Assembly (NCBI GenBank): GCA_017480035.1
Contig: JAFVBJ010000003.1
Span: forward strand, 234,126 to 298,125
From: Candidatus Saccharimonadota bacterium
GTDB lineage: Bacteria > Patescibacteriota > Saccharimonadia > Saccharimonadales > Saccharimonadaceae
DNA: 64,000 nt
Reading direction: 5' to 3'
Shown: in pieces, positions 17,802 to 26,694 of the stretch
Layout: every line of letters starts with the position of its first letter
How positions within the stretch are numbered: the first letter of the stretch is position 1
Made by a program: the position numbers and the translations under genes
Notes under the pieces: generated by a model
What the model was told of the DNA's origin: nothing
Database searches by the model: none
What the model saw: only the letters and a program-made list of their open reading frames with translations

Positions 17802-18784
17802 TGAATAAAGCTTCAAAAATTCGCGCAGTTATTTATGGAGTCTTGGTTGCTCTCGTCATTTTTGAAGCTTTCGATTTGCTCGGTGGGTATGATTATATCA
17901 AAGCCAACTTTTATCAACCATCCGCTGAAATCAGTTCTCTCATGGAAAAATTGAAACTTACTGGCCGTGGCAATAGAATTATGCGCGCAGTCAGTCCGAG
18001 CCTCGATTCGCGTGAAACTTTCAACGAAAAATGCGAATCGCACAATTCCGAAGTCTACGTTCTCGGATGCTACTTGACTGGTGAAGACACGATTCATCTA
18101 TACAACATTCAAGATGAAGAACTAGAGGGAGTCGTCGAATCCACCGCCGCTCATGAGTTGCTTCACGCCGTTTATAATCGCCTACCATTCTGGGAAAAAT
18201 CCAGCCTCAACGCCCAGATGAAATCCGTTTACGACACACTTGACAGCGAAAGCGACATTAAAACTTCGATGGATCTTTATTCCAGCGACGATTTTTATGA
18301 TGAACTTCATTCTCGTCTCGGTACTGAAATTAAAGACCTCCCGACCGACCTTGAAAATCACTACGCTGCCATTTTTGAAGACCAAGACGAAATTGTCAGT
18401 TTCTTTGAAAAATATTCTGGTACTTTCAAAAAATACGAAAATGAACTAAAAACCCTCGAAAATAAAATCAGCACACTCCAAAAAGAAATTGACACTGAAC
18501 AAGAACAGCTTCTGAAGCACTCGTCCGAATTAAACTCGAAAATCGAAGATTATAACAATCGCGTTAAAAACAATAATTACACTTCAATCAATACAATTCG
18601 CGCCGAAGGTCAAGCGCTCCAAAAAGAAAAAGATGCTCTTGATGCCGATTATAACGCTTTGAGCCAGAAAATTAATGAATATAACGCCCTCATCACCGAA
18701 TATAATAATAACGTCGTCCATTCAAATCAGATATTCGACGCAATCAACAGTAATAGTGGAACAATCGAAGAATTAAATAATTAG
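17801..18784 (+). CDS. Membrane-anchored zinc metallopeptidase-like protein with coiled coil
   Basis: A 327-residue protein with an N-terminal membrane anchor (about 8-26) and a zinc-peptidase signature H118-E119-L-L-H122 in [10 protein letters not shown] long C-terminal coiled coil follows (about 200-310). I do not recognise a named family. It lies between clpC and clpP, begins with GTG overlapping the last base of clpC, and AAGGAG precedes it, so it belongs to the same stress operon. Surface or membrane protein quality control is plausible. Confidence 0.72.
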   Translation: MNKASKIRAVIYGVLVALVIFEAFDLLGGYDYIKANFYQPSAEISSLMEKLKLTGRGNRIMRAVSPSLDSRETFNEKCESHNSEVYVLGCYLTGEDTIHLYNIQDEELEGVVESTAAHELLHAVYNRLPFWEKSSLNAQMKSVYDTLDSESDIKTSMDLYSSDDFYDELHSRLGTEIKDLPTDLENHYAAIFEDQDEIVSFFEKYSGTFKKYENELKTLENKISTLQKEIDTEQEQLLKHSSELNSKIEDYNNRVKNNNYTSINTIRAEGQALQKEKDALDADYNALSQKINEYNALITEYNNNVVHSNQIFDAINSNSGTIEELNN

Positions 18785-18794
18785 AAAGGAAAAT

Positions 18795-19385
18795 ATGAAA
18801 GAAACTAAAAATTATCTCGTCCCAAACGTTATCGAAGAAACCAATAAAGGCGAACGCGCCTACGATATTTACTCACGCCTCCTGAAAGATCGCATTATTT
18901 TTCTCGGCGAAGAAGTAAACGAACATACTGCTAATCTGGTCGTCGCGCAACTGCTTTTCCTCGCGCATGAAGACCCGAAAAAAGACATTAAACTCTATAT
19001 CAATTCTCCTGGTGGTTCAGTTTATGATGGTCTCGCTATCATCGACACGATGAATTTCATTGAACCGGACGTCCAAACTATTGGCATCGGTCTCCAAGCT
19101 TCGATGGGTGCGATGTTGCTTTCTTGTGGCAAGAAAGGTAAACGTTATTGTTTGCCAAATTCTCGCATCATGATTCATCAGCCATCTTCTGGCACGCAAG
19201 GTAAAATTACCGACCAAGAAATCGCCTTGAAAGAAGGAATCTTCTTGAAAAAGCGTCTCGCCGAAATCTTTGCAAAAAATACTGGAAAAGATTTGAAAAC
19301 GGTCGAAAAAGATATGGACCGTGACAACTGGATGTCTGCCGAAGAAGCAAAGGAATATGGTATCGTCGATGAAATCGTCGAATAA
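18795..19385 (+). CDS. clpP: ATP-dependent Clp protease proteolytic subunit
   Basis: A 196-residue serine peptidase. The catalytic triad is visible: S103 in QASMGAML, H128 in MIHQP and D177, with the H-D spacing of E. coli ClpP. It forms the tetradecameric chamber that works with ClpC. GAAAGG precedes the ATG. Its last 17 bases are also the start of radA in another frame. Confidence 0.96.
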   Translation: MKETKNYLVPNVIEETNKGERAYDIYSRLLKDRIIFLGEEVNEHTANLVVAQLLFLAHEDPKKDIKLYINSPGGSVYDGLAIIDTMNFIEPDVQTIGIGLQASMGAMLLSCGKKGKRYCLPNSRIMIHQPSSGTQGKITDQEIALKEGIFLKKRLAEIFAKNTGKDLKTVEKDMDRDNWMSAEEAKEYGIVDEIVE

Positions 19386-20730
19386 AACAAAATTCGTCTG
19401 TCAAAATTGCGGCGCTAGCTTCATGAAATGGACTGGCAAATGTACGAATTGTGACGAATGGAACACGCTCGTCGAGCAAATTGCTGAGGATGAAAAAGAA
19501 GCTAAATCTGCGATAAAAAAAGCTGAAAAATCCGGCAAAAAACTTGACTATAAAAACATTAAGTCAATCGAACCAAGTGACGTTAAAGAACGTCTAAAAA
19601 CCGAATTTGACGACTTGAACACAGTGCTCGGAGGTGGAATTTTAATGGGTTCCGTGAATCTTCTTGCTGGTCAGCCAGGAATCGGAAAATCGACAATTTT
19701 AATGCAGATATGTGCGACAGTTTCAAAGACAAAAAATGTTCTTTATGTTTCCGGTGAGGAATCAGCCGGCCAAGTTAAAATGCGCGCAAAACGTCTCGGC
19801 GCCGAATCTGATAAGCTAAATTTTGCGAGCAGCACATCCGCGAATGACATCGCAAAAACTATCGAAACTGGCGAATTTGACCTCGTAATTATCGACAGCA
19901 TCCAAACTCTCGCCATGGACGAAATTTCTTCCGCTCCAGGCACCGTTTCTCAGGTCACAAACTGTGGTAATTTAATCATTCGCGCCGCGAAGTCGACCGA
20001 CACGGCCGTAATTATCGTTGGCCACGTCACAAAAGAGGGAACACTTGCTGGTCCTAAAGTTCTCGAACATCTCGTTGATGTCGTGATAAATTTTGAAGGA
20101 GATCGCTACGGTGGTTTTAAAACCATCCGTGCCGTGAAAAATCGCTTCGGCTCGACCAACGAAGTTGCAATTTTTGAAATGAATGAAAAAGGACTTCAAG
20201 AAGTAAAAAATCCTTCCGCCGCACTTCTCGCTGAACGTCAGAATACTGATGGCTCGATTATTCTTGCGACCCTCGAAGGCACTCGTCCGATTCTAGTTGA
20301 GATCCAAGCTCTCGTTTCTCCGAGTAATTTTGGTTACCCAAATCGCACTGCTTCTGGATTTGATATCAATCGTCTGAAACTTCTTATTGCCGTGATTGAA
20401 CGTCGTACGAAACTGAAACTAGACGACAAAGATATTTTCATTAATGTTGTTGGCGGAATGAAATTGAATGATTCTGCTGCGGACCTTGCAGTTTGTATGG
20501 CCATCGCGAGCGCCGCTGCCGAACGAAAACTCGGTGAAGATTATGTTGTTTTTGGCGAAGTCGGGCTCGGTGGCGAAATCCGCTCCGCTTTCCGCGCCGA
20601 CCAGCGTATTGCTGAAGCAAAGAAACTCGGTTTCAAGCATGCTATTGCTCCCGCCACGATAAAAGACAAATTCGTTATCCCATCCAAAGACCTGCGTGAA
20701 ACTTTAATTAAATATGTAAACGAAAAATGA
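19369..20730 (+). CDS. radA: DNA repair protein RadA
   Basis: A 453-residue RadA/Sms. It has an N-terminal C4 zinc finger (CQNCG...CTNC, about 9-26), a RecA-like ATPase with GQPGIGKST, the KNRFG motif typical of RadA, and a Lon-like C-terminal domain. It helps branch migration during recombination. The start at 19369 lies inside the end of clpP and is chosen because the zinc finger then begins at the usual distance. ruvC follows with a 4-base overlap. Confidence 0.95.
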   Translation: MKSSNKTKFVCQNCGASFMKWTGKCTNCDEWNTLVEQIAEDEKEAKSAIKKAEKSGKKLDYKNIKSIEPSDVKERLKTEFDDLNTVLGGGILMGSVNLLAGQPGIGKSTILMQICATVSKTKNVLYVSGEESAGQVKMRAKRLGAESDKLNFASSTSANDIAKTIETGEFDLVIIDSIQTLAMDEISSAPGTVSQVTNCGNLIIRAAKSTDTAVIIVGHVTKEGTLAGPKVLEHLVDVVINFEGDRYGGFKTIRAVKNRFGSTNEVAIFEMNEKGLQEVKNPSAALLAERQNTDGSIILATLEGTRPILVEIQALVSPSNFGYPNRTASGFDINRLKLLIAVIERRTKLKLDDKDIFINVVGGMKLNDSAADLAVCMAIASAAAERKLGEDYVVFGEVGLGGEIRSAFRADQRIAEAKKLGFKHAIAPATIKDKFVIPSKDLRETLIKYVNEK

Positions 20731-21230
20731 GAATTTTAGGTATTGATCCAGGCACTGGTATTTGCGGATTCGGCGTTATCGAGTTAAATAAAACTCCGAA
20801 AAACCCGACCGGAAAAATCCAAATGCTCGATTGCGGCGTCATCACTACTCCTGCGCACACGCCTCTCCCAGAACGGCTTGAAGATATTTATAATTCACTC
20901 CATGAGATAATTTCCGAAAATAAACCCGATGTAGTCTCGATTGAGAAGCTTTTCTTCACAAAAAATATCACCACAGGTATATCTGTTGCCGAGGCTCGCG
21001 GTGTCGTAATTCTCGTTTGCAAACAACATAAGCTCCCGATTTTTGAATACACACCAAACGAAATTAAAATGACTATCACCGGCTATGGCAACGCCAAAAA
21101 GAAACAAGTTCAGGAGATGGTCAAAATGCGCCTGAATCTTAGCACTATCCCAAAACCAGACGACGCCGCCGACGCTCTCGCTGCCGCCATCACTCATTCT
21201 CTCTATTCGCGTTTTACGCCCGAAGCCTAA
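20727..21230 (+). CDS. ruvC: Holliday junction endonuclease RuvC
   Basis: A 167-residue resolvase with D7 (GIDPGTG), E73 (SIEKLFF) and the C-terminal acidic pair in PDDAADALA (D145/D146 and D149). It cuts four-way junctions moved by RuvAB. It is coupled to radA by an ATGA overlap. ruvA and ruvB lie at other places in this window, not in one ruvCAB cluster. Confidence 0.96.
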   Translation: MRILGIDPGTGICGFGVIELNKTPKNPTGKIQMLDCGVITTPAHTPLPERLEDIYNSLHEIISENKPDVVSIEKLFFTKNITTGISVAEARGVVILVCKQHKLPIFEYTPNEIKMTITGYGNAKKKQVQEMVKMRLNLSTIPKPDDAADALAAAITHSLYSRFTPEA

Positions 21231-21248
21231 ATATGATACAATAAGCTT

Positions 21249-21986
21249 ATGAAAAGCTTAAGAATTATCCTTTTGATTTTTGTCCCACTCTTTGTTTTGG
21301 GATTTTTTATCAGCACTCTATATAAATGGAACTACATCCAACATACGCAACATTATCCTGACGAATTCAACATCCCAAATCTCCGCGTTGGCTATGACGC
21401 CAACAAAAACCGTATCGATGACTCAGTCGACATCGTCGAAGGCGCAAAAGAATTTGTCGCAAAAAATCCAAAGCATGAAATCTTCACGGAATATTCATCC
21501 GGCTTCCCAAACAAAAACGTTGGTTCAAACGGCGACCCAGTCGCTTACGCTTTCAGATATGCCGGATACGACCTCCAAAAACTTATTAACGACGACATTC
21601 AGAAAAATCCGGAAGCCTACGACAGTAGCCGCCCACAATCCGAAAACGCCGCTTTCCGTGACGTAAAAAACCTCGAAGTATATTTCTCGCGCTACGCCGA
21701 TAAACACGATAATGATTATTACAATCTAAACGATTGGCAGACCGGTGACGTCGTATTCTTCGAAAAAAATCACTGCGCTGTCGTCGCAGACCGCGTCAAC
21801 GACAACGGTGTCCGCTTCATTATTCATCTTTTCTGGGAACACCAAGCTGGCTATTTCCAAGATATCCTCGAAACAAACGCGTGGGGTAAAGTCACCGGTC
21901 ACTACCGTGCTTCGTCCCGTATGCTCTCACCAAAAACCGACAACCCAACCTCAAAGCAGTCCGTCAAAACCACCATCACGGAATAA
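21249..21986 (+). CDS. DUF1287-like secreted protein lacking the expected cysteine
   Basis: A 245-residue protein with an N-terminal membrane segment (about 5-23). The body resembles the DUF1287 family: AYAFRYAGYDLQ, NLEVYFSRYADK, NDWQTGDVVFFE and the closing GHYRASSR. Relatives have a GVCTD cysteine where this protein reads NGDPVAYAF, so a cysteine-peptidase-like activity is unlikely. A TACAAT box at 21237-21242 is six bases before the ATG. Confidence 0.62.
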   Translation: MKSLRIILLIFVPLFVLGFFISTLYKWNYIQHTQHYPDEFNIPNLRVGYDANKNRIDDSVDIVEGAKEFVAKNPKHEIFTEYSSGFPNKNVGSNGDPVAYAFRYAGYDLQKLINDDIQKNPEAYDSSRPQSENAAFRDVKNLEVYFSRYADKHDNDYYNLNDWQTGDVVFFEKNHCAVVADRVNDNGVRFIIHLFWEHQAGYFQDILETNAWGKVTGHYRASSRMLSPKTDNPTSKQSVKTTITE

Positions 21987-22583
21987 TTAGTGGCGGTTGA
22001 TTCGCTCGTCTTTCTCTTGTTTTTCGACGTGGACGAGGTGTGTAATCGTTTCTAGTTCATCAATCGGAGTGTCAACGTATTTAAAAGTATAAGTTGTTTC
22101 CTCACCAATCGTTGACATTCGGAGTGTTCCAACTTTTATCATATGCTCAACAATCCCGGCTTGCTTAAACGAAACATCTTCAATTGAAATCAAATCAATC
22201 ACATTCGTCGAACTCGAGAACAGGGAAGCTTGGGACTGTTGGATGATACGCTTATTTGTGACGAAAAGTCGGTTGTTTGAATAAACATGCATCGAAATCA
22301 GCGCCGAAATCAGGACTACGCCGAAAACAATATCAATAATAATGCTAAAAAATCCTCGCGAAGCCGAATCCATCGAGAACATTCCGGTCGACGAGGTACT
22401 TGAAACCATAATATTCAGCGCAATAAAGAAAATTGCCGCTAAAATAACGCCCGACCAAACCAGAATTGGAATGATTCCAGAGCGCTTAATCTTTAAAACG
22501 ACATACTCATTTTCCTCGAGAGAGATATCCGGAAAATCTTTCTTCGAGCGCGCATGACGTAGTTTTGCTAAATCACTTGCCAT
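21987..22583 (-). CDS. Membrane protein with bacterial PH domain
   Basis: A 198-residue protein with two membrane segments (about 36-58 and 80-103), followed by a bacterial PH-like (YdbS/DUF304) domain that begins NNRLFVTNKRIIQQ. Such proteins are of unknown function, probably membrane organisers. It ends convergently against the DUF1287-like gene. Confidence 0.72.
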   Translation of the reverse strand: MASDLAKLRHARSKKDFPDISLEENEYVVLKIKRSGIIPILVWSGVILAAIFFIALNIMVSSTSSTGMFSMDSASRGFFSIIIDIVFGVVLISALISMHVYSNNRLFVTNKRIIQQSQASLFSSSTNVIDLISIEDVSFKQAGIVEHMIKVGTLRMSTIGEETTYTFKYVDTPIDELETITHLVHVEKQEKDERINRH

Positions 22584-22654
22584 TTTCGTGACTCCCTAAC
22601 TTTTATAAATTATAGCACAAGTTAGAACAATTTGCAAATTTTATAAATTATTTT

Positions 22655-23677
22655 CTAATCAAGATTTTTCAGGTGTTCACGCGCTTTTGGCGTCACTTTT
22701 CGTCCGCGCGGAGTTTTCTCGATCAGTCCGAGCTGGATTAAATATGGCTCGTAATAATCTTCAATCGTCGAAACTTCGTCGCCAGTCAGCGCCGCAATTG
22801 TTGTCAGCCCAACCGGTCTGTCGCCGTAATTTTCAAGTATCAGCTCTAACATATTTCTATCCGCCGGGTCGAGTCCTAACGAATCAATTTCCATCAACTT
22901 CAGCGCATCTGTCGCGATTTTTTTGTCGATAATTCCGTCTCCATTCACATCCGCATAGTCTCGCACGCGTTTTGTGATGCGATTCGCAATTCTCGGCGTT
23001 AGCCGCGACCTGCCCGCCAACATCTCCGCCGCATCGTCATTAATTGGCGTGTCGAGCAGCCCCGCTGTGCGTTTAATAATTTTCTCAATTTCCGGAATTT
23101 TATAATATTCCAATCTCTGTGAAATCCCGAATCTATCGCGCAAGGGTTTCGCAATCGAACCTGTTCGCGTCGTCGCTCCAATTACCGTAAAATGTGGCAA
23201 ATCCAGCCGAATCGAATTCGCCGCCGGCCCTTTTCCGACCACAATGTCGAGTTTATAATCTTCCATCGCGGAATACAAAATTTCTTCAACCGCCGTGCGC
23301 AAACGGTGAATTTCGTCAATAAAAAGCACGTCGCCTTCTTGCAAATTCGTCAAAATCGAAGCGAGGTCGCCCGCACGCTCAATCGCCGGCCCAGTCGTCA
23401 CTTTAATATTCGCTCCAATTTCATGTGCAATCACATTCGCCATCGTCGTTTTACCAAGTCCCGGCGGTCCATAAAGAAGTACATGGTCGAGCGTCGTTCC
23501 ATCGTTGCGTTTTTTCACTGCATCAATCGCGAGCTTCAGATTTTTTTTCAGCCGTTCTTGCCCGATATACTCAGAAAAATTCGTCGGCCTCAAACTCTGC
23601 TCGATAATCTGTTCTTCTGAATCATCTTCGTGTGCAGTGTTGTCAATCACTCTGTCGAAATCACGTTCAATTCCCAC
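22655..23677 (-). CDS. ruvB: Holliday junction branch-migration ATPase RuvB
   Basis: A 340-residue AAA+ motor with Walker A GPPGLGKT, Walker B LFIDEIH, sensor GATTRTG and a C-terminal winged helix (RTPRGRKVT). It drives junction branch migration with RuvA. The true start is the GTG at 23677, preceded by GGAGG at the right distance; longer extensions upstream are spurious because they read through the rubrerythrin gene on the other strand. Confidence 0.95.
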   Translation of the reverse strand: MGIERDFDRVIDNTAHEDDSEEQIIEQSLRPTNFSEYIGQERLKKNLKLAIDAVKKRNDGTTLDHVLLYGPPGLGKTTMANVIAHEIGANIKVTTGPAIERAGDLASILTNLQEGDVLFIDEIHRLRTAVEEILYSAMEDYKLDIVVGKGPAANSIRLDLPHFTVIGATTRTGSIAKPLRDRFGISQRLEYYKIPEIEKIIKRTAGLLDTPINDDAAEMLAGRSRLTPRIANRITKRVRDYADVNGDGIIDKKIATDALKLMEIDSLGLDPADRNMLELILENYGDRPVGLTTIAALTGDEVSTIEDYYEPYLIQLGLIEKTPRGRKVTPKAREHLKNLD

Positions 23678-23731
23678 TGAAAACCTCCGAATATTTGATA
23701 TAATAATTATAACATATAACAGGGAGAAAAG

Positions 23732-24271
23732 ATGACAGATTTTAAGAATAGTAAAACTTACGAAAATTTGAAAACTGCTTTCGCTGGTGAGTCCCAGGCT
23801 CGCGTAAAATATCAGTTCTATGCTTCCCGTGCGAAAAAAGATGGTTACGAACAAATCGCCGAGATTTTCAATGAAACTTCTGACAATGAAAAAGAACACG
23901 CCAAAATCTGGTACAAACTTTTGAATGATGGCGTCGGCGACACGAAAGAGAATTTGAAGCTCGCAATCGAAGGCGAAGATTACGAATATACTGAAATGTA
24001 TAAGGAATTCGCCAAAATCGCCCGTGAAGAAGGTTTTGAAGAAATCGCGACGAAGTTTGAGCAAGTCGGCAACATCGAAAAAGAACACGAAGACCGTTAT
24101 AAAGCTCTCTTGAAAAACATCGACGATGACGTCGTTTTCCAAGGCGACAAAGTCACGGTTTGGAAGTGCCGCAACTGTGGTTATGTCACAGTCGGCGATA
24201 CCGCTCCGGAAGTCTGTCCGGTCTGCGACCATCCGCAAAGCTTCTTCGAAAAACGCGTGATTAATTGGTAA
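23732..24271 (+). CDS. rbr: Rubrerythrin
   Basis: A 179-residue protein with a four-helix diiron domain (two E-x-x-H type ligands, for example DNEKEHAK and NIEKEHED) and a C-terminal rubredoxin-like zinc/iron site (CRNCG...CPVCD, about 150-167). It reduces hydrogen peroxide in anaerobes and microaerophiles. It fits a cell with an oxygen-sensitive class III ribonucleotide reductase. GGGAG precedes the ATG. Confidence 0.95.
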   Translation: MTDFKNSKTYENLKTAFAGESQARVKYQFYASRAKKDGYEQIAEIFNETSDNEKEHAKIWYKLLNDGVGDTKENLKLAIEGEDYEYTEMYKEFAKIAREEGFEEIATKFEQVGNIEKEHEDRYKALLKNIDDDVVFQGDKVTVWKCRNCGYVTVGDTAPEVCPVCDHPQSFFEKRVINW

Positions 24272-24276
24272 AAATT

Positions 24277-24296
24277 GGCCCGAAAGGGCCGTTTTT
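24277..24296 (+). terminator. Rho-independent terminator after rubrerythrin
   Basis: GGCCC GAAA GGGCC followed by GTTTTT. Confidence 0.88.
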
Positions 24297-24344
24297 GCTA
24301 GGGTATGGCATTATCTAAAAAGATATGATATAATATTTTTCAGT

Positions 24345-24421
24345 GGCATCGTAGCTCAGTTGGTTAGAGCGTGGGACTCATAAGCCCAAGGTCACTGGTT
24401 CGATCCCAGTCGATGCTACCA
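24345..24421 (+). tRNA. tRNA with CAT anticodon, elongator-type Met
   Basis: A complete 77-base cloverleaf with encoded CCA. The anticodon loop is CTCATAA and the T loop TTCGATC. Position 1-72 is a G-T pair, not the C-A mismatch of initiators, and the three G-C pairs next to the anticodon loop are absent (31-39 is A-G). It is therefore elongator Met or the Ile tRNA modified to lysidine by TilS; resemblance to E. coli elongator tRNA-Met favours Met. Confidence 0.9.
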
Positions 24422-24431
24422 GCGTAGAAGC

Positions 24432-24462
24432 CGAGGCAAAAGGAAAAGCCTCGCTTTTTCTT
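24432..24462 (+). terminator. Rho-independent terminator after tRNA
   Basis: CGAGGC (24432-24437) pairs with GCCTCG (24448-24453), followed by a T-rich tract. Confidence 0.82.
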
Positions 24463-24587
24463 TTGTGAGGTTTTGATTTTGCTACTGTCCGATTACGCTT
24501 ATGCTATTGACAAAACGACGTTTTTATGCTATAATAAAGATATATATTGTCCTCAAAATTTTGTTTCTGAAGAAGGAGGCGTACCTT

Positions 24588-24659
24588 ATGAAAAAAGTCG
24601 CAAAAAAGATTATGGACAGCGGCATTACGCTCGAGGAATACTTGGAGACGCGAAAATGA
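24588..24659 (+). CDS. Tiny protein (23 aa) with strong ribosome binding site
   Basis: The ORF begins MKKVAKKIMDSGITLEEY and encodes 23 residues. AAGGAGG (24573-24579) is ideally placed, TATAAT lies near 24529, and a terminator follows within ten bases. It therefore looks like a dedicated one-gene transcription unit. The peptide has a basic start and an acidic amphipathic end. No family is recognised; a leader-peptide role is possible. Confidence 0.6.
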   Translation: MKKVAKKIMDSGITLEEYLETRK

Positions 24660-24668
24660 TAGCTACAA

Positions 24669-24699
24669 AAATCCTCCGATACATGTCGGGGGATTTTTC
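24669..24699 (+). terminator. Rho-independent terminator
   Basis: AATCCTCCGA pairs with TCGGGGGATT (one G-T pair), followed by T residues, directly after the 23-codon ORF. Confidence 0.82.
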
Positions 24700-24766
24700 T
24701 TATAAAAACAGGTTCGCCTTAGGTATTTATCCGTTCGGTACGTCCCTGCGTCGGAATATAATAGCG

Positions 24767-24852
24767 TGGCGGAAGGGACAGGATTCGAACCTGCGAGGCG
24801 TTAACCTGCTGGTTTTCAAGACCAGTGCCATCAACCACTCGGCCACCCTTCC
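24767..24852 (-). tRNA. tRNA-Ser (TGA)
   Basis: An 86-base type II tRNA with a long variable arm. The anticodon loop CTTGAAA gives TGA, the T loop is TTCGAAT, the discriminator base is G and CCA is encoded. A -10 box (complement of 24859-24864) lies just upstream. Confidence 0.95.
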
Positions 24853-24937
24853 AAGAACTATTATAACAAAAACTTCATCTGTTGTAAAGTCGGCGCTTTA
24901 TCAAGCACAACCCTTTTCGGTGTGATATAATAAGAGT

Positions 24938-25333
24938 ATGAAAAAGAAATCTGGTTTCACCATCATAGAATTATCAATCGTACTGATTTTTTCGGCCCTT
25001 CTGGTCGTCATTTTCTTTATCCAAAAAATCAACACCGACGCGATGCATCGCGACGAACAGCGCAAAGAAGCAATCAACGCCATGTATTACGCTCTCGAAG
25101 AAGGTTTTTATGCTTCGAACGGCTATTACCCGGAAGAAATCTCCGAAGAAAACTTGAAGGTGATGGACCCAGAGCTCTTTACCGACCCATACGGCCTCAA
25201 TCTCGGAACTGAAGGCAGCACTTATTCTTACGAACCTGCGAACTGCGACAATGGCAAATGCAAAGAATACACTCTCCGCGCAACTCTCGAAAAAGAGGAC
25301 GAATATATTAAGAAAAATCGCGAGAATAGCTAA
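24938..25333 (+). CDS. Type IV pilin-like / pseudopilin protein
   Basis: A 131-residue protein with a prepilin N-terminus: a short basic leader, the cleavage motif GFTIIELS and a hydrophobic helix to about residue 30. A small soluble domain follows with one cysteine pair (CDNGKC). It should be processed by a prepilin peptidase and become part of a type IV pilus or competence/secretion pseudopilus, used in CPR bacteria for motility, host contact or DNA uptake. TATAAT at 24926-24931 is six bases before the ATG. ruvA starts within its stop codon. Confidence 0.8.
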   Translation: MKKKSGFTIIELSIVLIFSALLVVIFFIQKINTDAMHRDEQRKEAINAMYYALEEGFYASNGYYPEEISEENLKVMDPELFTDPYGLNLGTEGSTYSYEPANCDNGKCKEYTLRATLEKEDEYIKKNRENS

Positions 25334-25917
25334 TGATTGCTCACGTAAAAGGCGAAATTGCTGAGAAATTCGCTAGCTCAGTCATCGTTGATGTGAACGG
25401 TGTCGGCTATGAAGTTTCGATTTCTGCGCTCGATTACGATGCTCTGAAAGTCGGCGAAATCGTCAAACTCTATACCCATCACTCCGTTCGCGAAAACGGG
25501 GAAGACCTCTATGGTTTTTCGAGTCTCGCTGCAAAGAAATTATTTGAACTTCTCATTTCCGTCAATGGAATCGGTCCAAAAGCCGGCATGGCGATTTTAA
25601 GCCTTGCTGCCCCAGAAGATGTCCGTAACGCTATCGCCAACGCTGATGTCGCTTTTATCGCCAAAGCTGCCGGTGTCGGCAAAAAATCCGCTGAACGCGT
25701 CATTGTTGACCTCCGCGATAAAGTCGGGCTTCCATCGCACGTCGGCGCGACCGAAATTTTCGTTCCATCCAGCACTAAAAAACTAGAAAAAGACGACGCA
25801 CTTGATGCTCTCATCGCTCTCGGCTTCTCACTAAAGGAAGCCACCGAAGCCCTCGAAAAAGTCGACAAAAGTCTCTCCGTTGAAGAACGTATCCGTGAAG
25901 CACTAAAAAAGAGATAG
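25333..25917 (+). CDS. ruvA: Holliday junction DNA helicase subunit RuvA
   Basis: A 194-residue RuvA with an N-terminal OB domain (1-62), two helix-hairpin-helix motifs (LLISVNGIGPKAG and AAGVGKKSAER) and a C-terminal domain III (about 150-194) that contacts RuvB. Its ATG overlaps the stop of the pilin-like gene (TAATG), so the two are translated together. Confidence 0.95.
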   Translation: MIAHVKGEIAEKFASSVIVDVNGVGYEVSISALDYDALKVGEIVKLYTHHSVRENGEDLYGFSSLAAKKLFELLISVNGIGPKAGMAILSLAAPEDVRNAIANADVAFIAKAAGVGKKSAERVIVDLRDKVGLPSHVGATEIFVPSSTKKLEKDDALDALIALGFSLKEATEALEKVDKSLSVEERIREALKKR

Positions 25918-25992
25918 AAGTATCTACTACTCGTAAGAAAGTAGTTTTTATGTTATAATATAGTAAAGAATCTAAAAAGTTAAGGAATAAAT

Positions 25993-26694
25993 ATGTCAGG
26001 ACACAGTAAATGGGAAACTACTAAACGTCAAAAAGCTGTTGTTGATGCAAAACGTGGCGCATTATTTACTAAAATTGGAAATCAAATCGCTATCGCTGCT
26101 CGTGCTGGCCAAGATCCAGCGATGAACCCATCGCTTGCGATGGTGCTTGAAAAAGCTCGTCATGCTAACATGCCAAAGGCAAACATCGAACGTGCTATCG
26201 CTCGCGCTGCCGACAAAAACTCTGCTGCGCTCATCGAAGAAACTTACGAAGCTTATGGTCCGGCCGGTGTCGGTATCATTATCGAAGTTGCAACTGATAA
26301 TAAGAACCGTACCATGCCAGAAGTTCGTCACACACTCGATAAAAACGGTGGCCGCATGGCAGACCCAGGTTCCGTTATGTTCCAATTTGAACGAAAAGGT
26401 GTGATTTTCATTTCCGATAAAGGTGAAGAAGCTCTTATGTCAGCACTTGAAGCTGGCGCCGAGGATGCGAGCGAAGAAGACGACGGTATCGAAATCATCA
26501 CTGCTCCGACCGATCTCATGAAAGTCCGCCAAGCTTTGATTGATGCTGGCATGACTGTCACCAGTGCTGAACTTAAATACGTCCCAACGTCCACTGTCCC
26601 AGTCGAAGGGGAAGATGAAGAAAAAGTCTCAAAACTTCTCGAAGCTGTCGACGACCTAGATGACGTCGTCAACGTCTTCACTAACGCTGCGTAA
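25993..26694 (+). CDS. yebC: YebC/TACO1 family protein
   Basis: A 233-residue protein with the usual start GHSKWETTKRQKAVVDAKRG and the three-domain YebC/PmpR arrangement. The family has been described as transcription regulators and, more recently, as translation factors easing difficult peptide stretches. Its 3' end overlaps recX on the other strand by 39 bases. TTATAAT before 25960 serves as promoter. Confidence 0.94.
   Translation: MSGHSKWETTKRQKAVVDAKRGALFTKIGNQIAIAARAGQDPAMNPSLAMVLEKARHANMPKANIERAIARAADKNSAALIEETYEAYGPAGVGIIIEVATDNKNRTMPEVRHTLDKNGGRMADPGSVMFQFERKGVIFISDKGEEALMSALEAGAEDASEEDDGIEIITAPTDLMKVRQALIDAGMTVTSAELKYVPTSTVPVEGEDEEKVSKLLEAVDDLDDVVNVFTNAA

Noticed and set aside
23678..24238. 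N-terminal extension of ruvB
   Set aside because: It is the antisense of rubrerythrin; GGAGG and GTG at 23677 give a normal-length RuvB.
24345..24421. The CAT tRNA as initiator tRNA
   Set aside because: It lacks the 1-72 C-A mismatch and the three G-C pairs below the anticodon loop.
24473..24925. 150-codon ORF spanning the region between the two tRNAs
   Set aside because: It runs through a terminator and antisense across the tRNA-Ser gene and has no ribosome site; the 23-codon ORF in another frame fits the signals.
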